A stretch of 23,029 nucleotides of DNA from Prevotella sp. UBA4268 (GCA_002395135.1 DGWC01000100.1:7247-30275), one strand, 5' to 3'; positions 14,437 to 22,260 are shown, numbered from the stretch's first letter. Made by a program: numbers and translations. Notes: a model not told the origin generated them from the letters alone.

Positions 14437-15670
14437 CTGCATTACTAATTGATGCATGTTCCTTCCGAACCACGTCTCTATTTACAATAACAATCCTGCG
14501 TCTTTTCTTGATGTCATTCTCTCCTGCACGGATGCACATGGCTAACAACATGAAATAGCCCATTCCTTTTCCTGAAAGATAAGATGTGTCTGCCGTACTC
14601 TCCAATGCCAATGCCAAGATACACATCAATCCTATCTTATAATAGACTCTTTCCTTCTTGCTGGCCACCTCCTTATATCTTCTCACCCAAAACCACAGGA
14701 AAAAGAAAATACCCACCAGCCCGAACTGAGCCAACGTGGGGTAATAGGCATCGGCCAAGAACATCGGGTTATCTGGAGACAAGCCCCAAACTTCATCCAG
14801 TTTGTACTTATAATACAATGGGGAATAATGCACTGCCGCAGCATTCGTGGCGAAAGAAGCGTATCCACTGCCAAAAGGTACATAGTCTTTCAAGATGATG
14901 TCTCCCGCCACGGTATAACTGGCAGGACGGGCATTCATCTGTCCGACCTCATCTTTCGAAAGCCCTTCTACATAATATGCATTAAACTTTGTCCAAGTAA
15001 AAAAGATAATTATCACGGCCAATGCGACCAATTGCAAGACACTCTTTGCTGATTTTATATTGAGTTTATTCTTTAAGAAAAAGAAGACACCGATGAATGC
15101 GAGTATCTCACCATATACTTTCGATTTTCCAGAAAGCAACCCCACAGCAACTATTAACAATGCCACCCATCTGTTTTCCCCTCTATCACCATAGCAGAAT
15201 AAGAACAACATTGCTAACATCAAAGATGCCTGTCCAATTACAGGAGTCTCTAAGCCGTATGTAGAAACACTTGAACCTATAAAACCCAATGCGACGTAAA
15301 GCACCAAACATGCCCCGAGAATCACTATCATTAAGTTCTTTTGCCAACGTTTGAATATGGGAGCCAACAAATAAGTACAATAAAAAACGATGTAGGGCCT
15401 CACCTGTTGTTGAATATCTAACAAAATAGCATTTGTGGAATTGATTTTTAATGACAAAGAATACGCAAAATATAATGCAACTAACACCACATACACAACA
15501 ATTTCTTTTTGTGCTTTAGACGAACTTCTCTTATTCAGTTTTGTCAACGTAAAAGCGGCTAATATGAGAGTCATAACCTCATCCACATAGTCGTTCACCA
15601 GATCATAGAACAAAATGGAAAATGGAATATATAGAATCCAAAACCACGTAAAGAATGTACTAATTCTCAT
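14417..15670 (-). CDS. Wzy-like O-antigen/exopolysaccharide polymerase
   Basis: An integral membrane protein of 417 aa with about ten hydrophobic helices, for example WFWILYIPFSILFYDLV near the N-terminus, LMIVILGACLVLYVALGFIG, VLQLVALAVIIIFFTW and FGLVGIFFFLWFWV. A large loop between helices (about 235-300, containing VPFGSGYASFATNAA and SPDNPMFLADAYYPT) resembles the periplasmic loop of the O-antigen ligase/polymerase family (Wzy_C-like). The enzyme would join lipid-linked repeat units on the periplasmic side. Wzy proteins vary greatly, so the call rests on topology, the loop pattern and the locus. It ends with a basic cytoplasmic tail. It follows the GT32 gene by 10 bases and overlaps the GT4 gene. 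Confidence 0.8.
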   Translation of the reverse strand: MRISTFFTWFWILYIPFSILFYDLVNDYVDEVMTLILAAFTLTKLNKRSSSKAQKEIVVYVVLVALYFAYSLSLKINSTNAILLDIQQQVRPYIVFYCTYLLAPIFKRWQKNLMIVILGACLVLYVALGFIGSSVSTYGLETPVIGQASLMLAMLFLFCYGDRGENRWVALLIVAVGLLSGKSKVYGEILAFIGVFFFLKNKLNIKSAKSVLQLVALAVIIIFFTWTKFNAYYVEGLSKDEVGQMNARPASYTVAGDIILKDYVPFGSGYASFATNAAAVHYSPLYYKYKLDEVWGLSPDNPMFLADAYYPTLAQFGLVGIFFFLWFWVRRYKEVASKKERVYYKIGLMCILALALESTADTSYLSGKGMGYFMLLAMCIRAGENDIKKRRRIVIVNRDVVRKEHASISNADENTSH

Positions 15671-15680
15671 ATTATCTGTA

Positions 15681-16454
15681 TTACTTTATCCTATATCTAT
15701 TTCTCTTATATTTATTCAACAACACAAGAACTGGCTCTGGCATATAATGGCGAAGGTAGTCTTTGACACTTTTTCCTTTTTTTTCATCCCATGACGCCAT
15801 ATACCGATGAATTGTTCTTGTATTCTCGGTTATATGTAGCCTTCCGGTAACAACACTAATCGGAGCAAAGTATTCGCTGGGGTATATTGTTATACCGCTA
15901 ACTTCTTGTATTCCTTTAATATTCTGAAGACCAAATTCTTGCAACACTTCTGTTGTATATGCAACAATAGTTTTGGTATATGGATTCAATTCTTTTATTT
16001 CAAAAGAAAGGTCCTGGTAATAGTTTAGCAAACGTTCCATCACACGATTTCCTCTTTCCACTCCAAACCCCAAGCCTAAAGCAACAGAATATGCGAACCT
16101 TGGAGCATATTTAAGTGGACTGTTCTCCCCGTCAGGATCTAACTCGAATCCCATGAATGGTCCTTTCGCAATAATATCATCCAACGGCCGGATTATTTCA
16201 ACATCTGTATCGAAATACAGGCCTCCATGTTGATATAGAATCCAAAATCTGGCATAATCACTCACAAATGCATACTTTTTTTGTTTATATGCCTCTGCCG
16301 TATAGGGAATGATGTTCACGTCAAAGTTATCTTCATTCCACTCCTTGATTTCATAATCTGGCAGGAACTTTCTCCATGATGCGATGCACTTCTGTGCCAA
16401 AGGGGGCAATGGATTGCGTCCAAACCAGCAATAATGTATGATTTTGGGAATCAT
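15681..16454 (-). CDS. GT32-family glycosyltransferase (DXD sugar-binding motif)
   Basis: A 257-aa GT-A type glycosyltransferase. The N-terminus IPKIIHYCWFGRNPLPP and the stretch YAFVSDYARFWILYQHGGLY are typical of the family known for Och1 and capsular polysaccharide synthesis proteins. The DXD motif D82-T-D84 (FDTDVEII) binds the metal and nucleotide sugar. Conserved D66 and R69 lie upstream of it. It is cytoplasmic, with a basic C-terminus that may contact the membrane. Its start lies in an ATGA overlap with the upstream GT gene. Sugar specificity is unknown. Confidence 0.9.
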   Translation of the reverse strand: MIPKIIHYCWFGRNPLPPLAQKCIASWRKFLPDYEIKEWNEDNFDVNIIPYTAEAYKQKKYAFVSDYARFWILYQHGGLYFDTDVEIIRPLDDIIAKGPFMGFELDPDGENSPLKYAPRFAYSVALGLGFGVERGNRVMERLLNYYQDLSFEIKELNPYTKTIVAYTTEVLQEFGLQNIKGIQEVSGITIYPSEYFAPISVVTGRLHITENTRTIHRYMASWDEKKGKSVKDYLRHYMPEPVLVLLNKYKRNRYRIK

Positions 16455-17395
16455 AGGATATTATACTTCTTCAATTCTTGCAAACAATCCTGGACATAAT
16501 TCATCCTTTTTGTCCAGTCAGACAAATTGATGGCCACATCCCAGTTTTTATCAACGAGACTCTGATACGCTCCAATATTGGAAAGAATATCCATGATTTG
16601 GGTTTTCTCTCTCCCTTTTTCTAATTGTACCACAGGATCATAACCCATCAAGTCTGTCAATTCTTTCGGGGCTCTGCCGACCATGATACACCTTGAGAGC
16701 ATGCATTCCCAATAACGTTGCGTCAGGGTTTCGATGTCGCCGGCTATTTCTGGTTGTGTATCGCAACGTGGAAAGGTGATGCATATTTTGGTATCAGCCA
16801 GTGCTGAACGAAACTCTTCGTCGCTTTCAAACAGATGCTTTCCGTCTCGGCTATGCAAATGGTTCACGGTTTCTGGCAATTGCACATCAAAGACCTGCTT
16901 GTTCGCGCGTCCGAATTCCAAGATGTCAATAGTTCTTTCTGTTAAGGCTTTCCCTTCTGAATACAAAGACGAGTCTACTCCTTCCGGAACGTAGTAAATA
17001 TTCATCTTGGGGAATCGGTTTCTCATTCTATCAGCCGTTTGAGAAGATGTGAAAAAGGCTGTCTTTACATCATGTTTGACAAACCACGCACAGACTTTCT
17101 CAAAATACTTCGGCCAGCAGTCCCAAATAAACGGGATGATTTCATAATGGCTGTAATCGGGAAATGTGTCGAAACTGATACTGACGGGTTCTACAAATCG
17201 CAGTCTGGCCTCCTTTTTATTCTTCCAGATGGTTGGCAACTCATATCGGTAAGCGAAATGATGCGCCCACCGCGGTGGATAATGGCTCTCAGCCACTTGT
17301 CCGCCTGCCTTTACCCACGCTTCAAATGCCTTCGTTTTGAAGTTGATGCCATGAGGATGGCGATATGGTTCTACTGCCCTTACGAGTTTTTTCAT
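16451..17395 (-). CDS. GT-B glycosyltransferase, first gene of the polysaccharide operon
   Basis: A 314-aa protein with the C-terminal half of a GT-B fold: YYVPEGVDSSLY (134-145), ILEFGRANKQ (158-167), and TQRYWECMLSRCIMVGRAP (225-243), where the last part resembles the Glyco_trans_1_2 type domain and binds the nucleotide sugar. The N-terminal half has SHYPPRWAHHFAYRYELP and several aromatic stretches with no clear family. The ATG at 17395 is preferred over the TTG at 17413. It is preceded by a leader of about 240 bases and overlaps the GT32 gene by ATGA. The acceptor is unknown; a non-enzymatic role is unlikely but not ruled out. Confidence 0.8.
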   Translation of the reverse strand: MKKLVRAVEPYRHPHGINFKTKAFEAWVKAGGQVAESHYPPRWAHHFAYRYELPTIWKNKKEARLRFVEPVSISFDTFPDYSHYEIIPFIWDCWPKYFEKVCAWFVKHDVKTAFFTSSQTADRMRNRFPKMNIYYVPEGVDSSLYSEGKALTERTIDILEFGRANKQVFDVQLPETVNHLHSRDGKHLFESDEEFRSALADTKICITFPRCDTQPEIAGDIETLTQRYWECMLSRCIMVGRAPKELTDLMGYDPVVQLEKGREKTQIMDILSNIGAYQSLVDKNWDVAINLSDWTKRMNYVQDCLQELKKYNIL

Positions 17396-17641
17396 GTATT
17401 CTGTAACTATCAACTTGTGGAAGTGTTATGCGATATCACATTCCAGCAGGTGTTCTGCTTCATTCATGAAAAACGGACATAACGGTATCTGTATGATTAT
17501 TACGGACATAACTACCCAATCCCACAAGTTGTGGAATCTCGGTGAAACGGGTATCACGCACTTGAGTGATTAGGTATTTCCGCAGATGAGCATCCTATAA
17601 ATAAATGCTCGCAGAATCGCACAATTACCGCTATGCATCTG
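17396..17641 (-). other. Long 5' leader of the polysaccharide operon
   Basis: About 240 bases lie between the promoter at 17642-17672 and the first start codon, against 12-45 bases for other leaders in this window. The sequence holds a 10-bp long-range inverted repeat (17411-17420 with 17522-17531) whose distal arm can instead form a local hairpin (CCACA/TGTGG at 17522-17534). It also has an 11-bp direct repeat (17473-17483 and 17502-17512) and a 6-bp stem at 17588-17610. A protein-like open frame of 44 codons with no ATG start (17460-17594, minus) also crosses it. No known riboswitch was recognised. Confidence 0.45.
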
Positions 17642-17672
17642 CAAAGATACGAATAAGCGAGAGAAATACAAA
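17642..17672 (-). promoter_or_regulatory. Promoter of the seven-gene polysaccharide operon
   Basis: On the minus strand TTTG (17669-17672), 19 bases, TATCTTTG (17642-17649): a full match to the Bacteroidetes consensus. It lies in the repeat unit nearest the operon (17643-17720). The equivalent places in the two upstream units read TATCTTTA and TACCTTTA and so lack the final G. Confidence 0.85.
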
Positions 17673-17874
17673 ATAAAAAACATTTTTTTATTTTAATTTC
17701 CGAGCGAGAGTATCTTATTTAAAGATACGAATAAGTGAGAACAAAACAAAGGAAAACATCGTTTTTCTTTGATTTGTCGAGCGAAAGTATCTTATTTAAA
17801 GGTACGAATAAGTGAGAGAAATACAAAATAAAAATCATTTTTATTTCAAATTTCAGAGCGAGAGTATCATATTT
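17643..17874. repeat. Three tandem 77-78-bp repeats upstream of the polysaccharide operon
   Basis: Three head-to-tail units: 17643-17720 (78 bp), 17721-17797 (77 bp) and 17798-17874 (77 bp). Each starts AAAGATACGAATAAG or a near match and ends GAGTATCTTATTT or a near match. Each has an imperfect palindrome at its centre (AAATAAAAAT C ATTTTTATTT in the third unit), with outer GATAC/GTATC arms. The central arms differ between units but stay complementary (AAAT/ATTT in units 1 and 3, AAAG/CTTT in unit 2). Unit 1 carries the working promoter of the operon. Confidence 0.9.
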
Positions 17875-18181
17875 AAAACGTGAATTCATCGCAAGACTTC
17901 TGCTATTTGCTTCCCCTTGTCGATGATATCAATATGCACTGACGGTTTCTCTGGCAGCAGATCCATATACGATGAAAAGCGCGGAAACGCGCTACTCTTG
18001 TGTATGAAATTGTCATAGAAAATCCGAGTTTGGGGCTCTCATACGAGCGACATTGGGCACAAACGATTAATTGGGCGAGAAATACGCGAGTTTCAAGATA
18101 ATTCCTGCAATTCGCTGACAGACAATTAATTACACCGAAAACAGAATTTTCTATAACGAAGAAATCAGATGTCTGCTGAAA
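17875..18181. other. Gene-free stretch with a possible coding relic
   Basis: No functional gene is recognised. On the minus strand a 50-codon open frame (17886-18038) has a natural amino-acid mix, but it is bounded upstream by an in-frame TGA and has no start near its beginning. The rest of the segment shows no promoter, RNA or repeat that I can support. Confidence 0.5.
17886..18038 (-). pseudogene. Possible C-terminal remnant of a decayed gene
   Basis: The minus frame reads SSAFPRFSSYMDLLPEKP followed by SVHIDIIDKGKQIAEVLR and a TGA stop at 17886-17888. The composition looks like real protein rather than chance translation. Upstream the frame continues as MSLV, TGA, EPQTRIFYDN, so one base change (TGA for CGA, for example) would open it further. 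I do not recognise the family. It could instead be a conserved noncoding repeat that happens to be open. Confidence 0.3.
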
Positions 18182-18291
18182 AAAGCATAGGTTTTGGGTT
18201 GTAAAAACATAGGTTTTGAGGGGCGAAACCATAGTTTTTGGACAGTGAAACCTATATTTTTGAAAGGTAAAAGCATAGGTTTTGCGCGTCG
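18182..18291. repeat. Five-unit array with exact 22-bp period
   Basis: Five consecutive units start at 18182, 18204, 18226, 18248 and 18270. Each has a 15-bp semi-conserved part, AAAGCATAGGTTTTG or close variants, followed by 7 variable bases. AAA (positions 1-3), C (5) and TTTTG (11-15) are the same in all five. The conserved part has partial dyad symmetry (AAAAC..GGTTTT). There is no length variation between units, so every core falls on the same face of the helix at roughly two turns per unit. The spacing is far too short for CRISPR. Confidence 0.9.
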
Positions 18292-18447
18292 TAACATGTG
18301 TCACGGTAATGAATCTTTACATTTTCAAGTTTCCAACGCCCACTATTTCAAAAATCGATTTCTATTTCGAAGGAAAACAGCAACATGATTTTGTCGTGTT
18401 TTTTCAAATCATCAGCATGTCGTTTCGCCGAACTCACATTATCAGAA
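18292..18447. other. Gene-free stretch between the array and the fourth repeat copy
   Basis: About 155 bases with no convincing reading frame or promoter. One weak 7-bp hairpin (18382-18400) is followed by four T. Confidence 0.4.
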
Positions 18448-18513
18448 GATACGAAGGAGCGAGAGAAAAGCATGATAAAAAACATTATTTATTTTCTTTT
18501 CCGAATAAGATAC
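18448..18513. repeat. Diverged fourth copy of the tandem repeat
   Basis: A 66-bp segment begins GATACGAAGGAGCGAGAGAAA and shares the ATAAAAAACATT centre and the TTTTCCGA stretch with the tandem units at 17643-17874. It ends in GAATAAGATAC. It sits just upstream of the promoter of the penicillin-binding protein gene, on the opposite side of the intergenic region. Confidence 0.65.
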
Positions 18514-18526
18514 GCAAATAAATGAT

Positions 18527-18534
18527 TACCTTTG
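18527..18534 (+). promoter_or_regulatory. -7 promoter element of the PBP gene
   Basis: TACCTTTG matches TAnnTTTG and lies 25 bases before the ATG at 18560. No good TTTG -33 box is found at the normal distance, so the promoter may be weak or need an activator. Confidence 0.6.
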
Positions 18535-18559
18535 CACGGAAAATACGAGAACAAGAAAC

Positions 18560-19696
18560 ATGTCAAAACAAAATAAGAGACTCAAAACGATTGTATTCCT
18601 GTTGCTGCTAACGAGTTTGAAAATGGTAGCACAGGACCTGCCCACCGACGGACCACTGACCATACGGCCGCTTCTGCAACAATTGGGAAACAAATTGCTC
18701 AAAGGGAAGAAAGGCAGTATTGTGGCGATACGGCCACAAACGGGAGAAGTGATCTGCTTGGCAACGAATTCTCCAGAAGGATATAATCTGAATCTGGCCG
18801 TGGCAACTCCCTATGCACCAGGATCTACATTCAAAACGGCCCAGGCGCTCACTCTCCTTTCTGAAGGAATCATCACCCCCGAGATGACAATCCCATGCAC
18901 CAACGGATTTACCGATGGAAATATCCACGTGGGATGTCACCAGCATGCCTCGCCTCTCAACCTGCAGAGGGCGCTTGCCATCTCGTGTAACACATGGTTT
19001 CTGATGACTTTCATGCAGATGATCAACGATACTTTCGTGTATGAAGACAAGGAAGAGGCCATCACCGTATGGAACGAATACATGCGAAGCATGGGACTTG
19101 GAGGCTCACTGGGTACGGACATCCCCGGCGAAAAGGGCGGTCTGCTGGCCAATAAGAACTATCTGAACCGCCGTTATAAAGACGGCTGGGACGGAAAAAC
19201 CATCATGTGGGCAGGAATGGGACAAGGCGACGTAACGCTCACACCCCTCCAACTGTGCAATCTGGCTGCGAGCATCGCCAACAGGGGACACTACTACGTG
19301 CCACATATCCACCAAGCGACGGCAGAACATCCTCTTCCCCAGCGCTTTTTAACACCCAAAAAGACGAAAGTAGAGCCCAGTGCCTATGCGCCAGTTGTGT
19401 CTGGCATGCGGCTTGCAGTGAAAAACGGAACTTGCTCAAGTATCAATACGCCGGCATATCCTATATGCGGGAAAACAGGAACGGTGGAAAATCCAGGCAA
19501 AGACCACTCTGCATTCATCGGCTTTGCTCCCATGGACAACCCTCAGATAGCCATTGCCGTTTTCATTGAGCACGGCGGATTCGGTGCAGACCTGGCTGCC
19601 CCCATCGCCTCGCTCATCATTGAGGAGTATTTGAAAGGGTATTTGTCGCAACCGTCGCAGGCACTCGCCAAGCGGATTGAGGCAAAACGCACCTGA
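18560..19696 (+). CDS. Secreted transpeptidase-only penicillin-binding protein
   Basis: A 378-aa protein consisting of a signal peptide (about residues 1-25, basic start then IVFLLLLTSL and cleavage likely after VAQ) and a PBP transpeptidase domain. Catalytic motifs are all present: S89-T-F-K92 in APGSTFK, S142-C-N144 in ISCNTWF, and K305-T-G307 in CGKTGTVENPGKDHSAF. The sequence most resembles the transpeptidase half of PBP2/MrdA, but the N-terminal dimerisation domain and the permanent membrane anchor are absent; PBP2 is normally about 600 aa or more. It would act on peptidoglycan cross-links in the periplasm. The reading frame is intact, so it is not a broken gene. It lies 41 bases before mutS2 in the same direction, with no promoter between. 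Confidence 0.9.
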   Translation: MSKQNKRLKTIVFLLLLTSLKMVAQDLPTDGPLTIRPLLQQLGNKLLKGKKGSIVAIRPQTGEVICLATNSPEGYNLNLAVATPYAPGSTFKTAQALTLLSEGIITPEMTIPCTNGFTDGNIHVGCHQHASPLNLQRALAISCNTWFLMTFMQMINDTFVYEDKEEAITVWNEYMRSMGLGGSLGTDIPGEKGGLLANKNYLNRRYKDGWDGKTIMWAGMGQGDVTLTPLQLCNLAASIANRGHYYVPHIHQATAEHPLPQRFLTPKKTKVEPSAYAPVVSGMRLAVKNGTCSSINTPAYPICGKTGTVENPGKDHSAFIGFAPMDNPQIAIAVFIEHGGFGADLAAPIASLIIEEYLKGYLSQPSQALAKRIEAKRT

Positions 19697-19737
19697 CATA
19701 CATACTGCATCCATCAACAAGACACGCTTACACCTAT

Positions 19738-22260
19738 ATGATATATCCGAAGACTTTTGAACAGAAAATAGGATTCAACGAGATTCGCACACTGCTGAAG
19801 GAGAAATGCATGAGCACCTTGGGGAAAGAACAGGTGACACAAATGGCTTTCAGTCACGATGCGGCGACCATTCAAGAATGGCTGCAACAAACCCGCGACT
19901 TCAGGCGGCTGCAAGAGGAAACGGATGATTTCCCCATGCAATACTTCTTCGACGTGAGGGAGTCAGTGGCAAGACTGCGGCTGGAAGGTACCCACATGGA
20001 GGAGGACGAACTGTTCGACCTGCGCCGTTCATTGGAAACCATCCACCGTATGGTGATGTATCTGCGACGAGAACCTGAAACACCGGCCTACCCTTCTCTG
20101 TTCAAACTGACAGAAGAGATTATCACATTCCCACAACTGATACAGCGCATCGACCAGATTCTCGACAAATTCGGAAAGATAAAAGACTCCGCCTCAACAG
20201 AATTGGGGAATATCAGACGCGAACTGGCTAAGACAGAAGGCAGCATATCACGCACACTTTACAGCATTCTGAGAGCAGCGCAGAGCGAAGGCGTGGTGGA
20301 AAAAGACGTGAACCCCACTATCCGCGACGGCCGTCTGGTGATTCCCATCGCCCCAGGACTCAAGCGAAAGATAAAAGGAATTATACACGACGAGTCTGCC
20401 AGCGGCAAAACGGTATTCATAGAACCCACCGAAGTGGTTGAAGCCAACAACCGCATCCGCGAACTGGAGGCAGAAGAGCGGCGCGAGATTATCAGGATTC
20501 TCACGGAATTCTCCAAGGAAGTGAGACCACATATCCACGATATTCTCAACTCCTATCTGTTCCTGGCAAAAATAGACTTCATCCATGCCAAGGCGGAACT
20601 TGCCCAAAGCATGAACGGAATAGAACCTGAGGTGCATTCATACCCCTATATCGACTGGATTCAGGCTGTGCACCCACTGCTGCAAATGTCGTTGGAAAAG
20701 CAGGGAAAGCGCATTGTTCCGCTTGACATCATGCTCACCCGAGAGAAGCGGATCCTGATTATTTCCGGCCCAAATGCAGGAGGAAAGTCTGTATGCCTGA
20801 AGACAACCGGTCTGCTACAGTATATGATTCAGTGCGGACTCTCAGTGCCGATGAGCGAGCGAAGCAAAACGGGTATTTTCCAAAATATTCTGATTGACAT
20901 CGGCGACGAGCAAAGCATAGAGAATGACCTGAGCACCTACTCAAGCCATCTGCTGAACATGAAGAACATGATCAAGGCTGCCGACGCACAAACCCTGATA
21001 CTGATTGACGAATTCGGCACAGGAACGGAACCGCTTATCGGCGGAGCCATTGCCGAAAGTGTGCTCATGCAGTTCTGCAAGCGCATGGCCTGGGGTGTCA
21101 TCACCACACACTACCAGAATCTGAAGCACTTTGCCGACAAGAACCAGGGCGTGATAAACGGTGCCATGCTCTACGACCGCAACGAGATGCGAGCGCTTTT
21201 CCAACTGCAAATCGGGCAACCAGGCTCATCGTTTGCCATCGAGATAGCCCGCAAGATAGGACTTCCCGAAGAGGTCATCCGCAATGCCAGCGACATCGTG
21301 GGAAGCGACTACATTCAAAGCGACAAATATCTTCAGGACATTGTACGTGACAAACGATACTGGGAAAGCAAGCGGCAGAGCATCCACCAGCATGAGAAAC
21401 AAATGCAGCAAACCATTGCCCGCTATGAGGAAGAGGTGAAAGAGGTGGAACGCCAGCGCAAGGAAATACTGAGACGCGCCAAGGAACAGGCAGAGGAACT
21501 GCTGCGCGAGAGCAACAAGAAGATTGAAAACACCATTCGTGAAATCAAAGAAAGTCAGGCGGCAAAGGAAGAAACACGCCGGATACGTGAGGAACTGAAC
21601 ACTTTCAGACAGGAAATTGAGGAGGTGGATGCCAGTGCCAACGACGAAATGATAGCACGAAAGATACGCCAGATACAGCAGCGCAAGGAAAGGAAGGAGA
21701 AAAAGAAACGGGAGAAAGCCGCCACTACAGCGGCACAACAGTCTGCCAACAGCACACCGCAAACGACCAGCGGCACACATGAAGATAAAGCCCCGTCGCT
21801 CACCGTGGGCTCTATCGTGCGCATCAAAGGCCTAACAACCATTGGGGAAATAGAGTCTACAGACGGTAAAATGGCAACCGTTATCTTCGGAGATATGCGC
21901 ACTAAGATGCGCATAGAGAGACTGGAACCCGCCACCCAGCCCAAGAAAGAGGAAAAACATGCATACGTGGAGGTCAGCAGAGAGACACGCGAGACGATAG
22001 ACAACCGTAGACTGCACTTCAAGCAAGACCTCGACGTGCGTGGCATGCGCGGCGATGAAGCCGTCAATGCCGTTACCTATTTCATCGATGATGCCATCTT
22101 GGTGGGCATGAGCCGCGTCAGGATTCTTCACGGAACAGGAAGCGGAATCCTTCGCCAACTCATCAGACAATACCTCTCTACCGTTCCCAACGTTCAGAGT
22201 TATCATGACGAACATGTACAGTTTGGTGGTGCTGGAATCACCGTCATAGACTTGGAATGA
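19738..22260 (+). CDS. mutS2: MutS2 family endonuclease/ribosome-rescue ATPase
   Basis: An 840-aa MutS2. The layout is an N-terminal helical core and clamp (about 1-320, including RDGRLVIPIAPGLKRKIKG), an ABC-type ATPase (about 335-520) with Walker A GPNAGGKS (344-351), Walker B LILIDEFGTGTEP (420-432, D424-E425) and TTHYQNLKHFA, a long Arg/Glu-rich coiled coil (about 530-660), a Thr/Ser/Ala linker, a small KOW-like segment, and a C-terminal Smr nuclease domain (about 763-840) with LDVRG (765-769) and HGTGSG (798-803). MutS2 is linked to suppression of recombination and, in Bacillus, to splitting of collided ribosomes. All key residues are present and the length is normal for the family. Confidence 0.97.
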   Translation: MIYPKTFEQKIGFNEIRTLLKEKCMSTLGKEQVTQMAFSHDAATIQEWLQQTRDFRRLQEETDDFPMQYFFDVRESVARLRLEGTHMEEDELFDLRRSLETIHRMVMYLRREPETPAYPSLFKLTEEIITFPQLIQRIDQILDKFGKIKDSASTELGNIRRELAKTEGSISRTLYSILRAAQSEGVVEKDVNPTIRDGRLVIPIAPGLKRKIKGIIHDESASGKTVFIEPTEVVEANNRIRELEAEERREIIRILTEFSKEVRPHIHDILNSYLFLAKIDFIHAKAELAQSMNGIEPEVHSYPYIDWIQAVHPLLQMSLEKQGKRIVPLDIMLTREKRILIISGPNAGGKSVCLKTTGLLQYMIQCGLSVPMSERSKTGIFQNILIDIGDEQSIENDLSTYSSHLLNMKNMIKAADAQTLILIDEFGTGTEPLIGGAIAESVLMQFCKRMAWGVITTHYQNLKHFADKNQGVINGAMLYDRNEMRALFQLQIGQPGSSFAIEIARKIGLPEEVIRNASDIVGSDYIQSDKYLQDIVRDKRYWESKRQSIHQHEKQMQQTIARYEEEVKEVERQRKEILRRAKEQAEELLRESNKKIENTIREIKESQAAKEETRRIREELNTFRQEIEEVDASANDEMIARKIRQIQQRKERKEKKKREKAATTAAQQSANSTPQTTSGTHEDKAPSLTVGSIVRIKGLTTIGEIESTDGKMATVIFGDMRTKMRIERLEPATQPKKEEKHAYVEVSRETRETIDNRRLHFKQDLDVRGMRGDEAVNAVTYFIDDAILVGMSRVRILHGTGSGILRQLIRQYLSTVPNVQSYHDEHVQFGGAGITVIDLE

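Noticed and set aside
17570..17638. 22-codon upstream open frame in the polysaccharide leader
   Set aside because: Its ATG would fall at or before the predicted transcription start (about 17635), so it is unlikely to be translated.
18182..18291. CRISPR array
   Set aside because: Repeats of 15 bp and spacers of 7 bp are far too short, and no cas gene is present.
17903..18304. 133-aa minus-strand frame across the 22-bp array
   Set aside because: The frame reads through the repeat array and is Cys- and Arg-rich in a way typical of chance translation; it has no promoter, and a different frame (17886-18038) looks more protein-like.
18382..18404. Terminator-like hairpin in the gene-free region
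   Set aside because: Only 7 pairs including one G-U and four T; no gene ends nearby.
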